Shown here in pieces: positions 30,339 to 38,921 of a DNA stretch of 64,000 nucleotides. The stretch lies in contig NZ_JAGPXY010000005.1 in NCBI RefSeq assembly GCF_018070325.1, forward strand, positions 87,012 to 151,011, written 5' to 3'. Each line of letters begins with the position of its first letter. Positions within the stretch are counted from its first letter, which is position 1. A model generated the notes under the pieces. That model was not told the origin of the DNA and did no database searches. It was given only the letters and a program-made list of their open reading frames with translations. The stretch is from Micromonospora sp. H61 (GTDB lineage Bacteria > Actinomycetota > Actinomycetes > Mycobacteriales > Micromonosporaceae). The translations under genes were made by a program, and so were the position numbers.

Positions 30339-30366
30339 CATGTGTTGCGGGTTCGGGGTACACATG
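30339..30366. promoter_or_regulatory. inverted repeat upstream of a 48-residue gene
   Basis: CATGTGT and ACACATG are perfect arms 14 bases apart. GGGTAC also occurs twice, 22 bases apart (30334 and 30356). The repeat lies 29-56 bases before the small gene and could be an operator or promoter. Confidence 0.45.
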
Positions 30367-30394
30367 AGTGCGGGACCATCGACAGGAGGACGTT

Positions 30395-30541
30395 ATGTCA
30401 CTGATGCAGCGGATCAGCGCGTTTCTGAAATCACCGAAGGGGCAGCAGTTGGTCGACCGGGGCCGGCGCGAGATGGCCAAGCCGGGCAACCAGCAGAAGC
30501 TGAAGGGGTTGGCGGCTCGGCTGTCCAACCGCCGCCGCTGA
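30395..30541 (+). CDS. 48-residue basic small protein
   Basis: ATG 30395 follows a textbook AGGAGG. The protein (MSLMQRISAFLKSPKGQQLV...) is very basic, with a predicted amphipathic N-terminal helix and an Arg-rich C-terminus (LAARLSNRRR). No signal peptide. No family recognised with certainty; similar short proteins with SPKGQ motifs occur in actinomycetes. A separate gene 49 bases later encodes an EcsC protein. Confidence 0.75.
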   Translation: MSLMQRISAFLKSPKGQQLVDRGRREMAKPGNQQKLKGLAARLSNRRR

Positions 30542-30590
30542 CCGCTCCATCGGCCGCCCTGTCCACCGTTTCCACCCCTGGGGAGACCTG

Positions 30591-31346
30591 GTGACCGACA
30601 CTCCGCCCGTCGGCGGTCAGCCCGCCGCCCCTACTCCGCAGCCGTCCGTCGACCTGCCGGCCGGGCCGGTGGACGCCCCCGAGGGTCCGCCGGCCCGGCT
30701 CTGGGACCGGATGCGTGACGACCCGCAGTACGCCCCGGAGCACCTTGCCCTGGAGGCGGTGCGCCGCCTCGGGCCGGAAGCCGTGCAGTGGGCCGCCCGT
30801 GCCCGGGCCGAGCAGCCCGGGGTCTCCGCCGACGTCCTGGCCGACCAGGCGGCCCGCAAGTTCGTCAACCTGGCCCGACTGTCCGGCGCGGTCTCCGGCG
30901 CGGCCGGGCTGCCCGGCGCCGTGATCGACGTGGGCGTGCTGGCCTGGACCCAGGCGCGGATGGTGCTGCACATCGCCGCCGCGTACGACGTCGACCCCCT
31001 GCACAACGACCGGGCCACCGACCTGCTGGTGCTCCAGCGGGTGCACAAGGTCGCCGAGAGCGCCCGGCTGGCGCTCGGCGTGGCCGCCGGCCGGGAACGC
31101 GCCGACGCGCTCTTCGGCCTGGGCGGCCAGCGTCCGCTCGGCCGGGTCATGCTGCAACTCGGCATCCGGCTGGCCCAGATGGCCGGCGTCCGGGCCGCGA
31201 AACGGATGGTCGCCAAGATCGTCCCCGGTGCGGCAATCGTGCTCGGCACCTGGGCCAACTCGTCAGCCACAAAGGACCTCGCCCAGCGATCCCGGGCCCT
31301 CTACGGCTCCCGCGGCAACGCCGTCCCGGAGCCGCGCCGACCCTGA
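30591..31346 (+). CDS. EcsC family protein
   Basis: 251 residues from GTG 30591, with GGGGAG upstream. After a Pro-rich N-terminus the EcsC-like body has a helical hydrophobic core: LSGAVSGAAGLPGAVIDVGVLAWTQ, MVLHIAAAYDVDP, and near the end AKRMVAKIVPGAAIVLGTWAN. The EcsC domain is found near ABC exporters in Bacillus, but its biochemical role is undefined. It probably associates with membranes. Confidence 0.85.
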   Translation: MTDTPPVGGQPAAPTPQPSVDLPAGPVDAPEGPPARLWDRMRDDPQYAPEHLALEAVRRLGPEAVQWAARARAEQPGVSADVLADQAARKFVNLARLSGAVSGAAGLPGAVIDVGVLAWTQARMVLHIAAAYDVDPLHNDRATDLLVLQRVHKVAESARLALGVAAGRERADALFGLGGQRPLGRVMLQLGIRLAQMAGVRAAKRMVAKIVPGAAIVLGTWANSSATKDLAQRSRALYGSRGNAVPEPRRP

Positions 31347-31364
31347 CGGCCCGTCCGGGGTCGT

Positions 31365-32216
31365 TCAGCTGGCCAGGCCGGAGGAGCGCCAGGTCACCTC
31401 GGCGATGCGGCCCTGGCCGGTGGCGTTGGGGTGGAACCAGTCCAGCGGGTTGAGCAGGTCCAGGGTGAACCGGACCTTGTGCAACGCGCCGCCGTCGTGC
31501 CGGCACCGTGCTCCGTACGCCCGGCAGGCCGCCTTCAACTCGGCGTTGTACGCGTCGATCCGGTCCCGGACGGCGGCCCGGCGGGCCCGGTCGGCGGGTG
31601 CGGTCGAGGTCGCCTCGGCCAGCAGGGCCGGGCAGATACCCCGCCGCCACGCGCGGGTCGCCCGGGCGTCGTCGTGCCCGACCTCCCAGAGTCGGTACAG
31701 GTCGGGGATGCTCACCACCAGCACCCGGGCCTTCGGCCGGCCGGTCCGCAGGACCCGCAGCCCCCGGTCGACGTCGGCCCGGAACTGCGCCACCGGCGTC
31801 ATCGCGTCCACCCCGCCCCGGCAGACGTCGTTGGCGCCGACCAGCACTGTCACGTAGTCGGCGCGGTCGCGTACCGCCGCCCGGGCCTGACCCTCCAGGG
31901 CGTCCGCGCGGGCGCCGGGACGGGCATGGTTGTACGTCCGGTCGCGGATCGCCGGGTTCTGTTCGAGCAGCCGGCGGTAGTGGCTCTGCACCCGCAGCCC
32001 GTCCCCGGTCGACCAGGAGTTGCGCTCGCAGGAGGTGAGCACCAGGCAGGAGGCGAAGCCGGTGCTGATCGAGTCGCCGAGGGCGGCGATGCCGCCGGGC
32101 CCGCTCGACGGCCTGGCGCTCGTGGTGGGGCGGGGTTCCGCGGAGCTGCCACCCTCACAGGCCAGTGCGACCAGCGCCGCGAGACAGGCCAGCGCGGCGA
32201 CCCAGCGTCGAGGCAT
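31365..32216 (-). CDS. secreted SGNH/GDSL hydrolase, lipoprotein
   Basis: 283 residues from ATG 32216 (GGGAGACGTC upstream). A lipoprotein signal ends in LVALAC. SGNH blocks: ALGDSISTGF (Ser), the Gly in HARPGARADAL, VLVGANDVCRG (Asn) and a C-terminal DWFHPNATGQGRIAE with the catalytic Asp/His. It is an esterase or lipase-like enzyme of the cell surface. Two disulfides look likely (CLVLTSCERN; CRAYGARCR). Converges on the EcsC gene. Confidence 0.9.
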   Translation of the reverse strand: MPRRWVAALACLAALVALACEGGSSAEPRPTTSARPSSGPGGIAALGDSISTGFASCLVLTSCERNSWSTGDGLRVQSHYRRLLEQNPAIRDRTYNHARPGARADALEGQARAAVRDRADYVTVLVGANDVCRGGVDAMTPVAQFRADVDRGLRVLRTGRPKARVLVVSIPDLYRLWEVGHDDARATRAWRRGICPALLAEATSTAPADRARRAAVRDRIDAYNAELKAACRAYGARCRHDGGALHKVRFTLDLLNPLDWFHPNATGQGRIAEVTWRSSGLAS

Positions 32217-32336
32217 GACGTCTCCCGTTCCCGCAGCACAGAGCGACAGCGCGGTAACTCTATGCGTAGGACGTGGTTGGCCGGGAAGTCGCTGTCGGGT
32301 ATGCGGCAAAGTGCCGACGCGGAAGCCGTCGAGGTG

Positions 32337-32930
32337 CTATGCGTCCCGCCATGGTGCCCGCTGACCGTGCAGCCACCAGTGCAACGCCCTGGTGATCCGG
32401 GGCAGCACCAGATAGGTCATCAGCGGGGTCAGGCAGAGCGTCATCAGCAGCACCCGGGCCGCCAGCGGCACCGCGTCGAGGAAGCGGCTCGTCAGCAGGG
32501 TGGCGGTCAGACTCAGGGGGAAGAACGCCAGCCAGATGGTCACCGCCTGCTTCCAGCGGGGCGGCGACGCGGGCGGGGCTGGCTCCACCAGGTCCACCGA
32601 GTGCTCCAGCGGCCTGTCGAACCAGCCCTCGATCCCGGTACGCCGCTCGACCCGGGTGTGCTCCACGATGCCCTGCGCCGAGCTGAGCCACCAGTGCCGC
32701 TGTGGCGACTCCTCCCACCGGCGCAGCGTCTCGGCGTCGGCGAAGCGGTAGAGCATGTGCCACTCCGACGAGCCGGGGCCGCTCTGCACCCAGCCGGCGC
32801 CGAGAAACCCGGGAAACGCCTCGGCCAGCGCGGTGCCGGCCCGCATCCAGGCCACCATCTCGCTGGCCCGGCCGGGATCGACGCGGCGGGCGATGGAGAC
32901 GGTCACCGGCACGGCGAGGGTCATTGACAT
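32337..32930 (-). CDS. membrane-anchored antibiotic-biosynthesis-type monooxygenase (ABM) protein
   Basis: 197 residues. The N-terminal ~95 residues are an ABM domain (TVSIARRVDPGRASEMVAWM, FPGFLGAGWVQSG, EWHMLYRFADAETLRRWEES). The C-terminal part has two membrane helices (AVTIWLAFFPLSLTATLLT; VLLMTLCLTPLMTYLVLP). This ABM-2TM layout is common, but the substrate is unknown. It is divergent from the DUF6343-gabD pair. Confidence 0.85.
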   Translation of the reverse strand: MSMTLAVPVTVSIARRVDPGRASEMVAWMRAGTALAEAFPGFLGAGWVQSGPGSSEWHMLYRFADAETLRRWEESPQRHWWLSSAQGIVEHTRVERRTGIEGWFDRPLEHSVDLVEPAPPASPPRWKQAVTIWLAFFPLSLTATLLTSRFLDAVPLAARVLLMTLCLTPLMTYLVLPRITRALHWWLHGQRAPWRDA

Positions 32931-33052
32931 GCGCCCATCCTGCGGTCGACGAGGCCGCGGCGCGAACGGATGTGCCGGAGCACACCGACGGATGCGGGTG
33001 CGCAGGCGCTCGGCACCGGTTAATCCGGCCGATCGGGGGTAGGTCGGTGGGT

Positions 33053-33316
33053 ATGACGAGATCGCAGCCCCGGCGTGCCCGTGGCACGGTCGGCCACGCG
33101 AACAGCGCGTTGAACCTTCGGCTCACCCTCGCCAGCTTCGGGCTGGTGATCATGGTGCTCTTCGCGGTGCTGGCGTTCTGGGCCGGCATCGCCTGGCTCG
33201 GCGTACTCTGCGCGATCTTCGCGGTGGTCGCCGTGGTCGACCTGGTCGTGATCCAGCGCCGCCGCGCCGCCCGCCGCCGCGAGGAGCCGGGCGTACGACA
33301 CTCGTTGTTCGAGTGA
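33053..33316 (+). CDS. small two-helix membrane protein (DUF6343-like)
   Basis: 87 residues from ATG 33053; GTG 33047 in frame is equally well placed behind GGGGGTAGG. Two hydrophobic helices (FGLVIMVLFAVLAFWAGIAW and VLCAIFAVVAVVDLVVI) are separated by only a few residues, with basic ends. It resembles the actinobacterial DUF6343 proteins. It ends 12 bases before gabD. Confidence 0.65.
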   Translation: MTRSQPRRARGTVGHANSALNLRLTLASFGLVIMVLFAVLAFWAGIAWLGVLCAIFAVVAVVDLVVIQRRRAARRREEPGVRHSLFE

Positions 33317-33328
33317 CAGGAGGACGCA

Positions 33329-34744
33329 ATGCCCCACATCGCCACCACCAACCCCGCCACCGGACAGGTGCTCAAGACCTATGAGGCGATGTCCACCGAG
33401 CAACTCGACGACGCCATCGAACGCACCGACCTCGCGTTCCACCAGCTGCGAGCGACGACCGTCGACCAGCGCGCCCAGTGGATGAACGCCGCAGCCGACC
33501 TGCTGGACGCCGAGCGCGACGAGATCGCCCGGATCATGACCACGGAGATGGGCAAGACGTACGTCGCGGCGCAGGCCGAGGTGACCAAGTGCGCCTCCGC
33601 CGCCCGCTTCTACGCCGACAAGGCCCCCGCGTTCCTCGCCGACGAGCCCGCCGACGCCGACGCCGTGAAAGCCACCCGGGCCTTCATCCGCTACCAGCCG
33701 ATCGGCGTGGTGCTCGCGGTGATGCCGTGGAACTTCCCGCTCTGGCAGGTGATGCGCTTCGCCGCCCCGGCGCTGATGGCCGGCAACACCGGCCTGCTCA
33801 AGCACGCCTCGAACGTGCCGCAGACCGCGCTGCTGCTGGAGGACCTGTTCCGGCGAGCGGGCTTCCCCGAGGGGGCCTTCACCACGGTGCTGGTCGACTC
33901 GGAGGCCGTCGACCACATCCTCAGCGACCCCCGGGTACGCGCCGCGACGCTCACCGGCAGCGAGCCCGCCGGCCGGTCCATCGCGCAGATCGCCGGGCGG
34001 GAGCTGAAGAAGACCGTCCTCGAACTCGGCGGCAGCGACCCCTTCGTGGTGATGCCCTCCGCCGACGTGGACCGGGCCGCCGAGGTGGCCACCACCGCCC
34101 GCTGCCAGAACAACGGCCAGTCCTGCATCGCCGCGAAGCGGTTCATCGTGCACACCGACGTGTTCGACGCCTTCGCCGAGAAGTTCGCCGCCAACATGGC
34201 CGCGCTGCGCGTCGGCGACCCGATGGACCCGAACACCGACGTCGGGCCGCTGGCGAGCGAGCGTGGCCGCGACGAGGTGCACGCCCAGGTCCGCGACGCG
34301 GTCGACAACGGCGCGACAGTGCTCTGCGGCGGCGAGCCGCCGAGCGGCGACGGCTGGTTCTACCCGCCGACAGTGGTCACCGACCTCACCCCGCAGATGC
34401 GGATGTGGTCCGAGGAGGTCTTCGGCCCGGTCGCCGGCCTGTTCCGGGTCTCGTCGTACGAGGAGGCGATCGAGGTCGCCAACGGCACCAGCTTCGGGCT
34501 CGGCTCGAACGCCTGGACCCGGGACCCGGCCGAGCAGGAGCGCTTCGCCACCGACCTGGACGCCGGCAACGTCTTCATCAACGGGATGACCACCTCGTAC
34601 CCGGAGTTGCCGTTCGGCGGTGTGAAGAACTCCGGGTACGGGCGGGAGCTGTCGGCGCTGGGCATGCGGGAGTTCTGCAACACCAAGACGGTCTGGGTGG
34701 GCGAGGGCGCCGCGTCGGCCGGCGCGGGCGCGCACGCCGAGTAG
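33329..34744 (+). CDS. gabD: NADP-dependent succinate-semialdehyde dehydrogenase
   Basis: 471 residues, full-length aldehyde dehydrogenase fold. VLAVMPWNFPLWQVMRF binds NAD(P); the catalytic Glu is in LELGGSDPF and the nucleophile Cys in NNGQSCIAAKRF; the C-terminal ELPFGGVKNSGYGREL is typical. It closely matches the actinobacterial GabD group that oxidises succinate semialdehyde to succinate. Substrate range in this family is broad. GGAGG precedes the ATG. Confidence 0.9.
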   Translation: MPHIATTNPATGQVLKTYEAMSTEQLDDAIERTDLAFHQLRATTVDQRAQWMNAAADLLDAERDEIARIMTTEMGKTYVAAQAEVTKCASAARFYADKAPAFLADEPADADAVKATRAFIRYQPIGVVLAVMPWNFPLWQVMRFAAPALMAGNTGLLKHASNVPQTALLLEDLFRRAGFPEGAFTTVLVDSEAVDHILSDPRVRAATLTGSEPAGRSIAQIAGRELKKTVLELGGSDPFVVMPSADVDRAAEVATTARCQNNGQSCIAAKRFIVHTDVFDAFAEKFAANMAALRVGDPMDPNTDVGPLASERGRDEVHAQVRDAVDNGATVLCGGEPPSGDGWFYPPTVVTDLTPQMRMWSEEVFGPVAGLFRVSSYEEAIEVANGTSFGLGSNAWTRDPAEQERFATDLDAGNVFINGMTTSYPELPFGGVKNSGYGRELSALGMREFCNTKTVWVGEGAASAGAGAHAE

Positions 34745-34796
34745 TTCGGGGCGCGGCACGCGTCAGCCGGTGCCGTCGTGGGTAGGAAGTGTGCCC

Positions 34797-35762
34797 ATGA
34801 CGTCGTTCGGGTTTCACGCCTCGCATGAGCAGATCGGTCCACGCGCCCTGTTGGAGGCGGTGATCCACGCCGAGCGGGCCGGCTTCGACGCCGCCATGTG
34901 CTCCGACCACTTCTCCCCGTGGAGCGCCCGGCAGGGCGAGTCCGGCTTCGCCTGGTCCTGGCTGGGCTCGGCGTTGCAGGCCACCGGCATGCCGTTCGGC
35001 GTGGTCAACGCGCCCGGCCAGCGGTACCACCCGGCGATCATCGCGCAAGCGATCGGCACCCTCGGCGCGATGTACCCGGGCCGGTTCTGGGCGGCCCTGG
35101 GCACCGGCGAGGCCAGCAACGAGCACATCACCGGCGACCCGTGGCCGCGCAAGGACGTGCGCACCGCCCGGCTGCGCGAGTGCGTGGACGTGATCCGGGC
35201 CCTGCTGGCCGGCGAGGAGGTCAGCCACGACGGCCTGGTCCGGGTGGATCGGGCCCGGCTGTGGACCCGCCCCGAGCAGCCGCCCGCGCTGGTCGGCGCC
35301 GCCGTCAGCGTGGCCACCGCCCGCTGGTGCGCCGAATGGGCGGACGGGCTGATCACCGTGAACGCCCCGGTGGCGCACCTGCGCGAGATGATCGACGCGT
35401 ACCGGGACGCGGGCGGACGTGGACCACTGCACCTGCAGGTGCACGTCTCCTGGGCACCGGAGCAGGCCCAGGCCGAGGCGCTCGCGTACGACCAGTGGCG
35501 CAGCAACGTCTTCGCCCCGCCGGTCTGCTGGGACCTGGAGACCGTCGAACACTTCGACGTGGTCTCCGCCGACGTGCCGGCGCGGCGGATCGCCGAGGTG
35601 GTGAACGTGTCGGCGGACCTGGGTCGGCACGTCGGCTGGCTGGAGGAGTACGCGCAGCTCGGCTTCGACCAGATCGCCCTGCACCACGTCGGGAAGGAAC
35701 AGCGCGGCTTCATCGACGCCTTCGGCGCGGAGGTGCTGCCGAAGCTGCGCCCGGGCGGCTGA
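34797..35762 (+). CDS. TIGR03885-family LLM-class flavin oxidoreductase
   Basis: 321 residues from ATG 34797 (TAGGAAG upstream). The signature MTSFGFHASHEQ, AMCSDHFSPWSARQGESGFA and PFGVVNAPGQRYHPAIIAQA matches TIGR03885. This is a luciferase-like monooxygenase subfamily predicted to use FMN rather than F420. TIM-barrel enzyme, substrate unknown. Confidence 0.88.
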   Translation: MTSFGFHASHEQIGPRALLEAVIHAERAGFDAAMCSDHFSPWSARQGESGFAWSWLGSALQATGMPFGVVNAPGQRYHPAIIAQAIGTLGAMYPGRFWAALGTGEASNEHITGDPWPRKDVRTARLRECVDVIRALLAGEEVSHDGLVRVDRARLWTRPEQPPALVGAAVSVATARWCAEWADGLITVNAPVAHLREMIDAYRDAGGRGPLHLQVHVSWAPEQAQAEALAYDQWRSNVFAPPVCWDLETVEHFDVVSADVPARRIAEVVNVSADLGRHVGWLEEYAQLGFDQIALHHVGKEQRGFIDAFGAEVLPKLRPGG

Positions 35763-35793
35763 TCGAACAGGCGTACCCCTAGGCTCGTACCCC

Positions 35794-37365
35794 ATGGAAA
35801 GCCTGTTCCCGGTCGTCGTCTTCCTGGCGATCGCCACCCTGGGCGCCGCGTTGGCCCGCCGGCTCGGCCTGCTCGCGCCGATCGTGCTGGTCGTCCTCGG
35901 CCTGGCGCTCTCGTTCGTGCCAGGCTTCCCGCAGGTGGAACTCGACCCGGAGTTGGTGCTGGTCGGCATCCTGCCGCCGCTGCTCTACGTGGCCGCGCTG
36001 GAGACCTCGGTGCCGGCGTTCAAGAACAACATCCGGCCGATCCTGCTGCTCGCGGTCGGCCTGGTGTTGTTCACCGCGTTCGTGGTCGGGTTGGTGCTGC
36101 ACCTGCTGTTGCCGCAACTGCCGTTCGCGATCTGCCTTGCCCTCGGCGCGGTGGTCGCCCCACCGGACGCGGTGGCCGCCACGGCCGTCGCCCGCCGGGT
36201 CGGGCTGCCCCGCCGGGTCGTCACCATCCTGGAGGGCGAAAGCCTGGTCAACGACGCGACAGCGCTCGTGCTGCTGCGGGTCGCGACGATGGCCACCGTC
36301 GGCTCAGCCGTCGGCGCCGACAAGATCGCCATCGAGGTGCTGCGGTCCACCGGCGGCGGCATCCTGATCGGGGCGCTCGGGGCGCTGGTGTTCGGCTTCC
36401 TGCATCGGCGGATCACCGACCCGCTGCTGGACAACGCCCTGTCGCTGATCATCCCGTTCGCTGTGGTGTTCGCCGCCGAACACCTGCACGCCTCCGGAGT
36501 GGTCGCCGTGGTCGTCACCGGCCTGGTGCTCGGGCACAAGCTGCCCCAGTTGCTGTCGGCGGCGTCCCGGTTGCAGATCGGGGCGTTCTGGCGGCTGTTC
36601 CGTTTCCTGCTGGAGGGTCTGGTCTTCCTGCTGGTCGGGCTGCAACTGCGGGAGGTGCTGCGCGACCTCGACGAGCCGATCGGCTCGCTCATCCTGATCA
36701 CCTTCGCGGTGCTCGCCACCGTCTTCCTGACCCGGTTCGTCTGGCTCTTCCCGGCCACCTACCTGGCCCGGTTGGTCCCCCGGGTCCGCCGCCGTGACGA
36801 CCGGCCGTCGCCGAAGTTCCCGATCATCATCGGCTGGGCCGGCATGCGCGGCGTGGTGACCCTGGCCGCCGCGCTGGCCCTGCCGCTGACCCTGGCCGGC
36901 GACGAGCCGTACCCCAGGGCGTTGTTGATCTGGCTGGCCTTCGCCGTGATCGTTTTCACCCTGGTCGGTCAGGGCGCCACCCTGCCGCTGATCGCCCGCC
37001 GGTTGAAGCTGCCGCAGGACGACCCGGTGCAGGACGCGCTCTCCGCGGCCGCGGTGCAGCAGCAGGCCGGCAAGGCCGCCCAGGACCGCCTCGACGAGTT
37101 GGCCGACAGCGCACCGGATGCGGTGGTGGACCGGCTGCGCCGAGCGGTGGAGGACCGCACCAACATGGCCTGGGAACGGCTCGGCGGCGACGAGCGGGAG
37201 ACCCCGTCGCAGGCGTACGGTCGGCTGCGGCAGGAGATGATCGACGCCGAGCGGGATGTGTTCCGGGCGGCCCGGGACTCCGGTCGGATTCCTGAGGAAG
37301 TGTTGGTGCGGGCCTACCGTGACCTGGACCTGGAAGAGTCGTTGCTGCGAGAGGTTGAGAAGTGA
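35794..37365 (+). CDS. CPA1-type Na+/H+ antiporter
   Basis: 523 residues. Twelve or so membrane helices occupy the first ~400 residues. ALGAVVAPPDAVAATAVARR and GESLVNDATALVLLRV are the ion-translocation motifs of the NhaP/CPA1 family, with the key Asp in VNDATA. A charged cytoplasmic C-terminal tail of ~120 residues follows. The stop overlaps the start of a UBP zinc-finger gene, which suggests the zinc finger partners with or senses the state of the antiporter (inference). Confidence 0.93.
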   Translation: MESLFPVVVFLAIATLGAALARRLGLLAPIVLVVLGLALSFVPGFPQVELDPELVLVGILPPLLYVAALETSVPAFKNNIRPILLLAVGLVLFTAFVVGLVLHLLLPQLPFAICLALGAVVAPPDAVAATAVARRVGLPRRVVTILEGESLVNDATALVLLRVATMATVGSAVGADKIAIEVLRSTGGGILIGALGALVFGFLHRRITDPLLDNALSLIIPFAVVFAAEHLHASGVVAVVVTGLVLGHKLPQLLSAASRLQIGAFWRLFRFLLEGLVFLLVGLQLREVLRDLDEPIGSLILITFAVLATVFLTRFVWLFPATYLARLVPRVRRRDDRPSPKFPIIIGWAGMRGVVTLAAALALPLTLAGDEPYPRALLIWLAFAVIVFTLVGQGATLPLIARRLKLPQDDPVQDALSAAAVQQQAGKAAQDRLDELADSAPDAVVDRLRRAVEDRTNMAWERLGGDERETPSQAYGRLRQEMIDAERDVFRAARDSGRIPEEVLVRAYRDLDLEESLLREVEK

Positions 37366-37619
37366 GCTGTCAGCACCTGACCGAGGCCGGTGCCGCCGAG
37401 CCGCGTACCCCCGACGAGTGCGCGGACTGCGTCGCCATCGGCGACACCTACTGGGTGCACCTGCGCACCTGTCTGAGCTGCGGGCAGGTCGGCTGCTGTG
37501 ACTCGTCGCCGAACCAGCACGCGAGCAAGCACTTCGCGTCCACCGGGCACCCGGTGATCCGTTCGGCGCAGCCGGGCGAGGCATGGCGCTGGTGCTTCGT
37601 CGACGAGGAGATCGGCTGA
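37362..37619 (+). CDS. UBP-type zinc finger protein
   Basis: 85 residues, GTG start overlapping the antiporter stop (GTGA). It is a single zf-UBP domain: CQHL, CADCVAIGDTYWVHLRTCLSCGQVGCCDSS, HASKHFASTGHPVI and WRWCFVDE. The Cys/His ligand set is complete. In eukaryotes this domain binds the free C-terminal Gly-Gly of ubiquitin. Bacteria with this gene may use it for another C-terminus or for small-molecule sensing. Tight coupling with the antiporter is the best functional clue. Confidence 0.9.
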   Translation: MSCQHLTEAGAAEPRTPDECADCVAIGDTYWVHLRTCLSCGQVGCCDSSPNQHASKHFASTGHPVIRSAQPGEAWRWCFVDEEIG

Positions 37620-37733
37620 TCGTCGGCCGACGTCGAGTCGGCGCGGCTCGGTTGGCGAGCCGAGTTCAGTTGCTTGCGGCGGCGACGAGTGGGCACTCGG
37701 ACGGTGCGCAGGACGGTCGTCGCCGGGCCCGGT

Positions 37734-38684
37734 TCAGCGGCTGAGGCCGTCGACGAGACGTTCGGTGGCGAGGCAGGAGACGAGGCATCGTTCCTTTGCG
37801 TCGCCGCTCAGCCGGGCGGTCCAGTCGGTGAGGCCGCCGTCGCCGATCTCCAGGCCGCCGCCCAGGGCGGTGATCCGCAGGGCGCACCCCGTGTAGTAGC
37901 CGCGACCGCGAGACCGCTCCGGTTCGTCCACCAGCGGCACCACATCGCCGGCGAGCGCCGGTCGGACGGTGTCGGCCAGCCGCTCCCGGATGACCCTGTT
38001 GTCGAAGGTGGTGACGTGCAGCTGTGGCGCGGCGGCCGGTGCCAGTTCGGCCAGGACGGTCCGCCAGTAGGTGAGGTGTCGGACCAGCAGTCGGGCCTGC
38101 GTGCCGCCCGAGCCGGTGTCCCGGGCGCTGGACACCAGGGCGAAGAGCCGGAAGTGCGCCGACGCGCCGCTGCCGAAATCCTGCGCCCGCAGCACCCGGT
38201 GGGCGGCGGCCAGGTGCACCTCGCTCTGTCGGCGCCGACGTACGGCCGCCTCGATGGCGAGGGCGTTGGTGGGGTCGCTCAGCACCTCGCTGGCGCGCAT
38301 CGTGGTGACGATCCTGTTCTGGCTGACCGGTGCGACCGCCGAGCAGGTGCCGACCGGTACGACCGGCGACAGTTCCACTCCGGCGACGTCGGCGGGCAAC
38401 AGTTGCCACATCCGGGCCTCCACCCGCGCGAGCACGCGCGGGTCGGCACGGGCCGGGCGGACGAAGCGGTCCTGGCCCCAGCGGCGTACCACCTCGGGTG
38501 GGCGTACGATCGCCGCCCGGTCGCGGGCCACGCCCAACAGCAGAGTACGTAGGTCCGCGCCGGAGAGGCCGGCCAACGCGCTCCGCGTCCCGGCCGGCAT
38601 CGCCGCCCACACCCGACGCTCCGCGCCCGGCAGTTCGTCGCCATCCATGGCGTCACCATGGCTCACTCGGCGCGACCGATCCAT
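37734..38684 (-). CDS. orphan class II aminoacyl-tRNA synthetase-like (HisRS/HisZ-like) protein
   Basis: 316 residues from ATG 38684; ATG 38648 is also possible and neither has a strong RBS. The middle has SPVVPVGTCSAVAPVSQNRI and LSDPTNALAIEAAVRRR. The C-terminal part has RGRGYYTGCALRI then IGDGGLTDWTARLSGDAKERCLVS, resembling the HisRS/HisZ motif G-x-x-YYTG...GGRYD...G. The protein lacks an anticodon-binding domain. Function unknown: a HisZ-like regulator or an amino-acid-activating enzyme is possible. The assignment rests on motif reading only. Confidence 0.55.
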   Translation of the reverse strand: MDRSRRVSHGDAMDGDELPGAERRVWAAMPAGTRSALAGLSGADLRTLLLGVARDRAAIVRPPEVVRRWGQDRFVRPARADPRVLARVEARMWQLLPADVAGVELSPVVPVGTCSAVAPVSQNRIVTTMRASEVLSDPTNALAIEAAVRRRRQSEVHLAAAHRVLRAQDFGSGASAHFRLFALVSSARDTGSGGTQARLLVRHLTYWRTVLAELAPAAAPQLHVTTFDNRVIRERLADTVRPALAGDVVPLVDEPERSRGRGYYTGCALRITALGGGLEIGDGGLTDWTARLSGDAKERCLVSCLATERLVDGLSR

Positions 38685-38788
38685 CGGTTTTGCGGCATGC
38701 CCGGTGATTCGTTCACGTCATCAGCTCGACAGCGTCAGCCGGAGGCACCCGCCCGCCCCGGGCGGTCGGCGCACCGCCGCCTGCCCTC

Positions 38789-38848
38789 GATCACTTGATG
38801 GTCAGTAGCGGAAATCTCGGCGATCCAGCTACCCAACATCAAGTGATC
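38789..38848. repeat. REP-like palindromic repeat, copy 1
   Basis: GATCACTTGATG (38789-38800) faces CATCAAGTGATC (38837-38848). A second, inner pair GTAGC/GCTAC lies at 38805-38809 and 38828-38832. The intervening 4-base segments do not pair in this copy. The same architecture recurs at 63415-63474. It lies in a gap of 237 bases before the HAD gene. Confidence 0.85.
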
Positions 38849-38921
38849 ATGGAGGTCCGGTGGTCAGTTGAACCCCCGTCTATGCTTCACCGACGGTGCG
38901 AGCGTCAAACGGGGGACGGAC

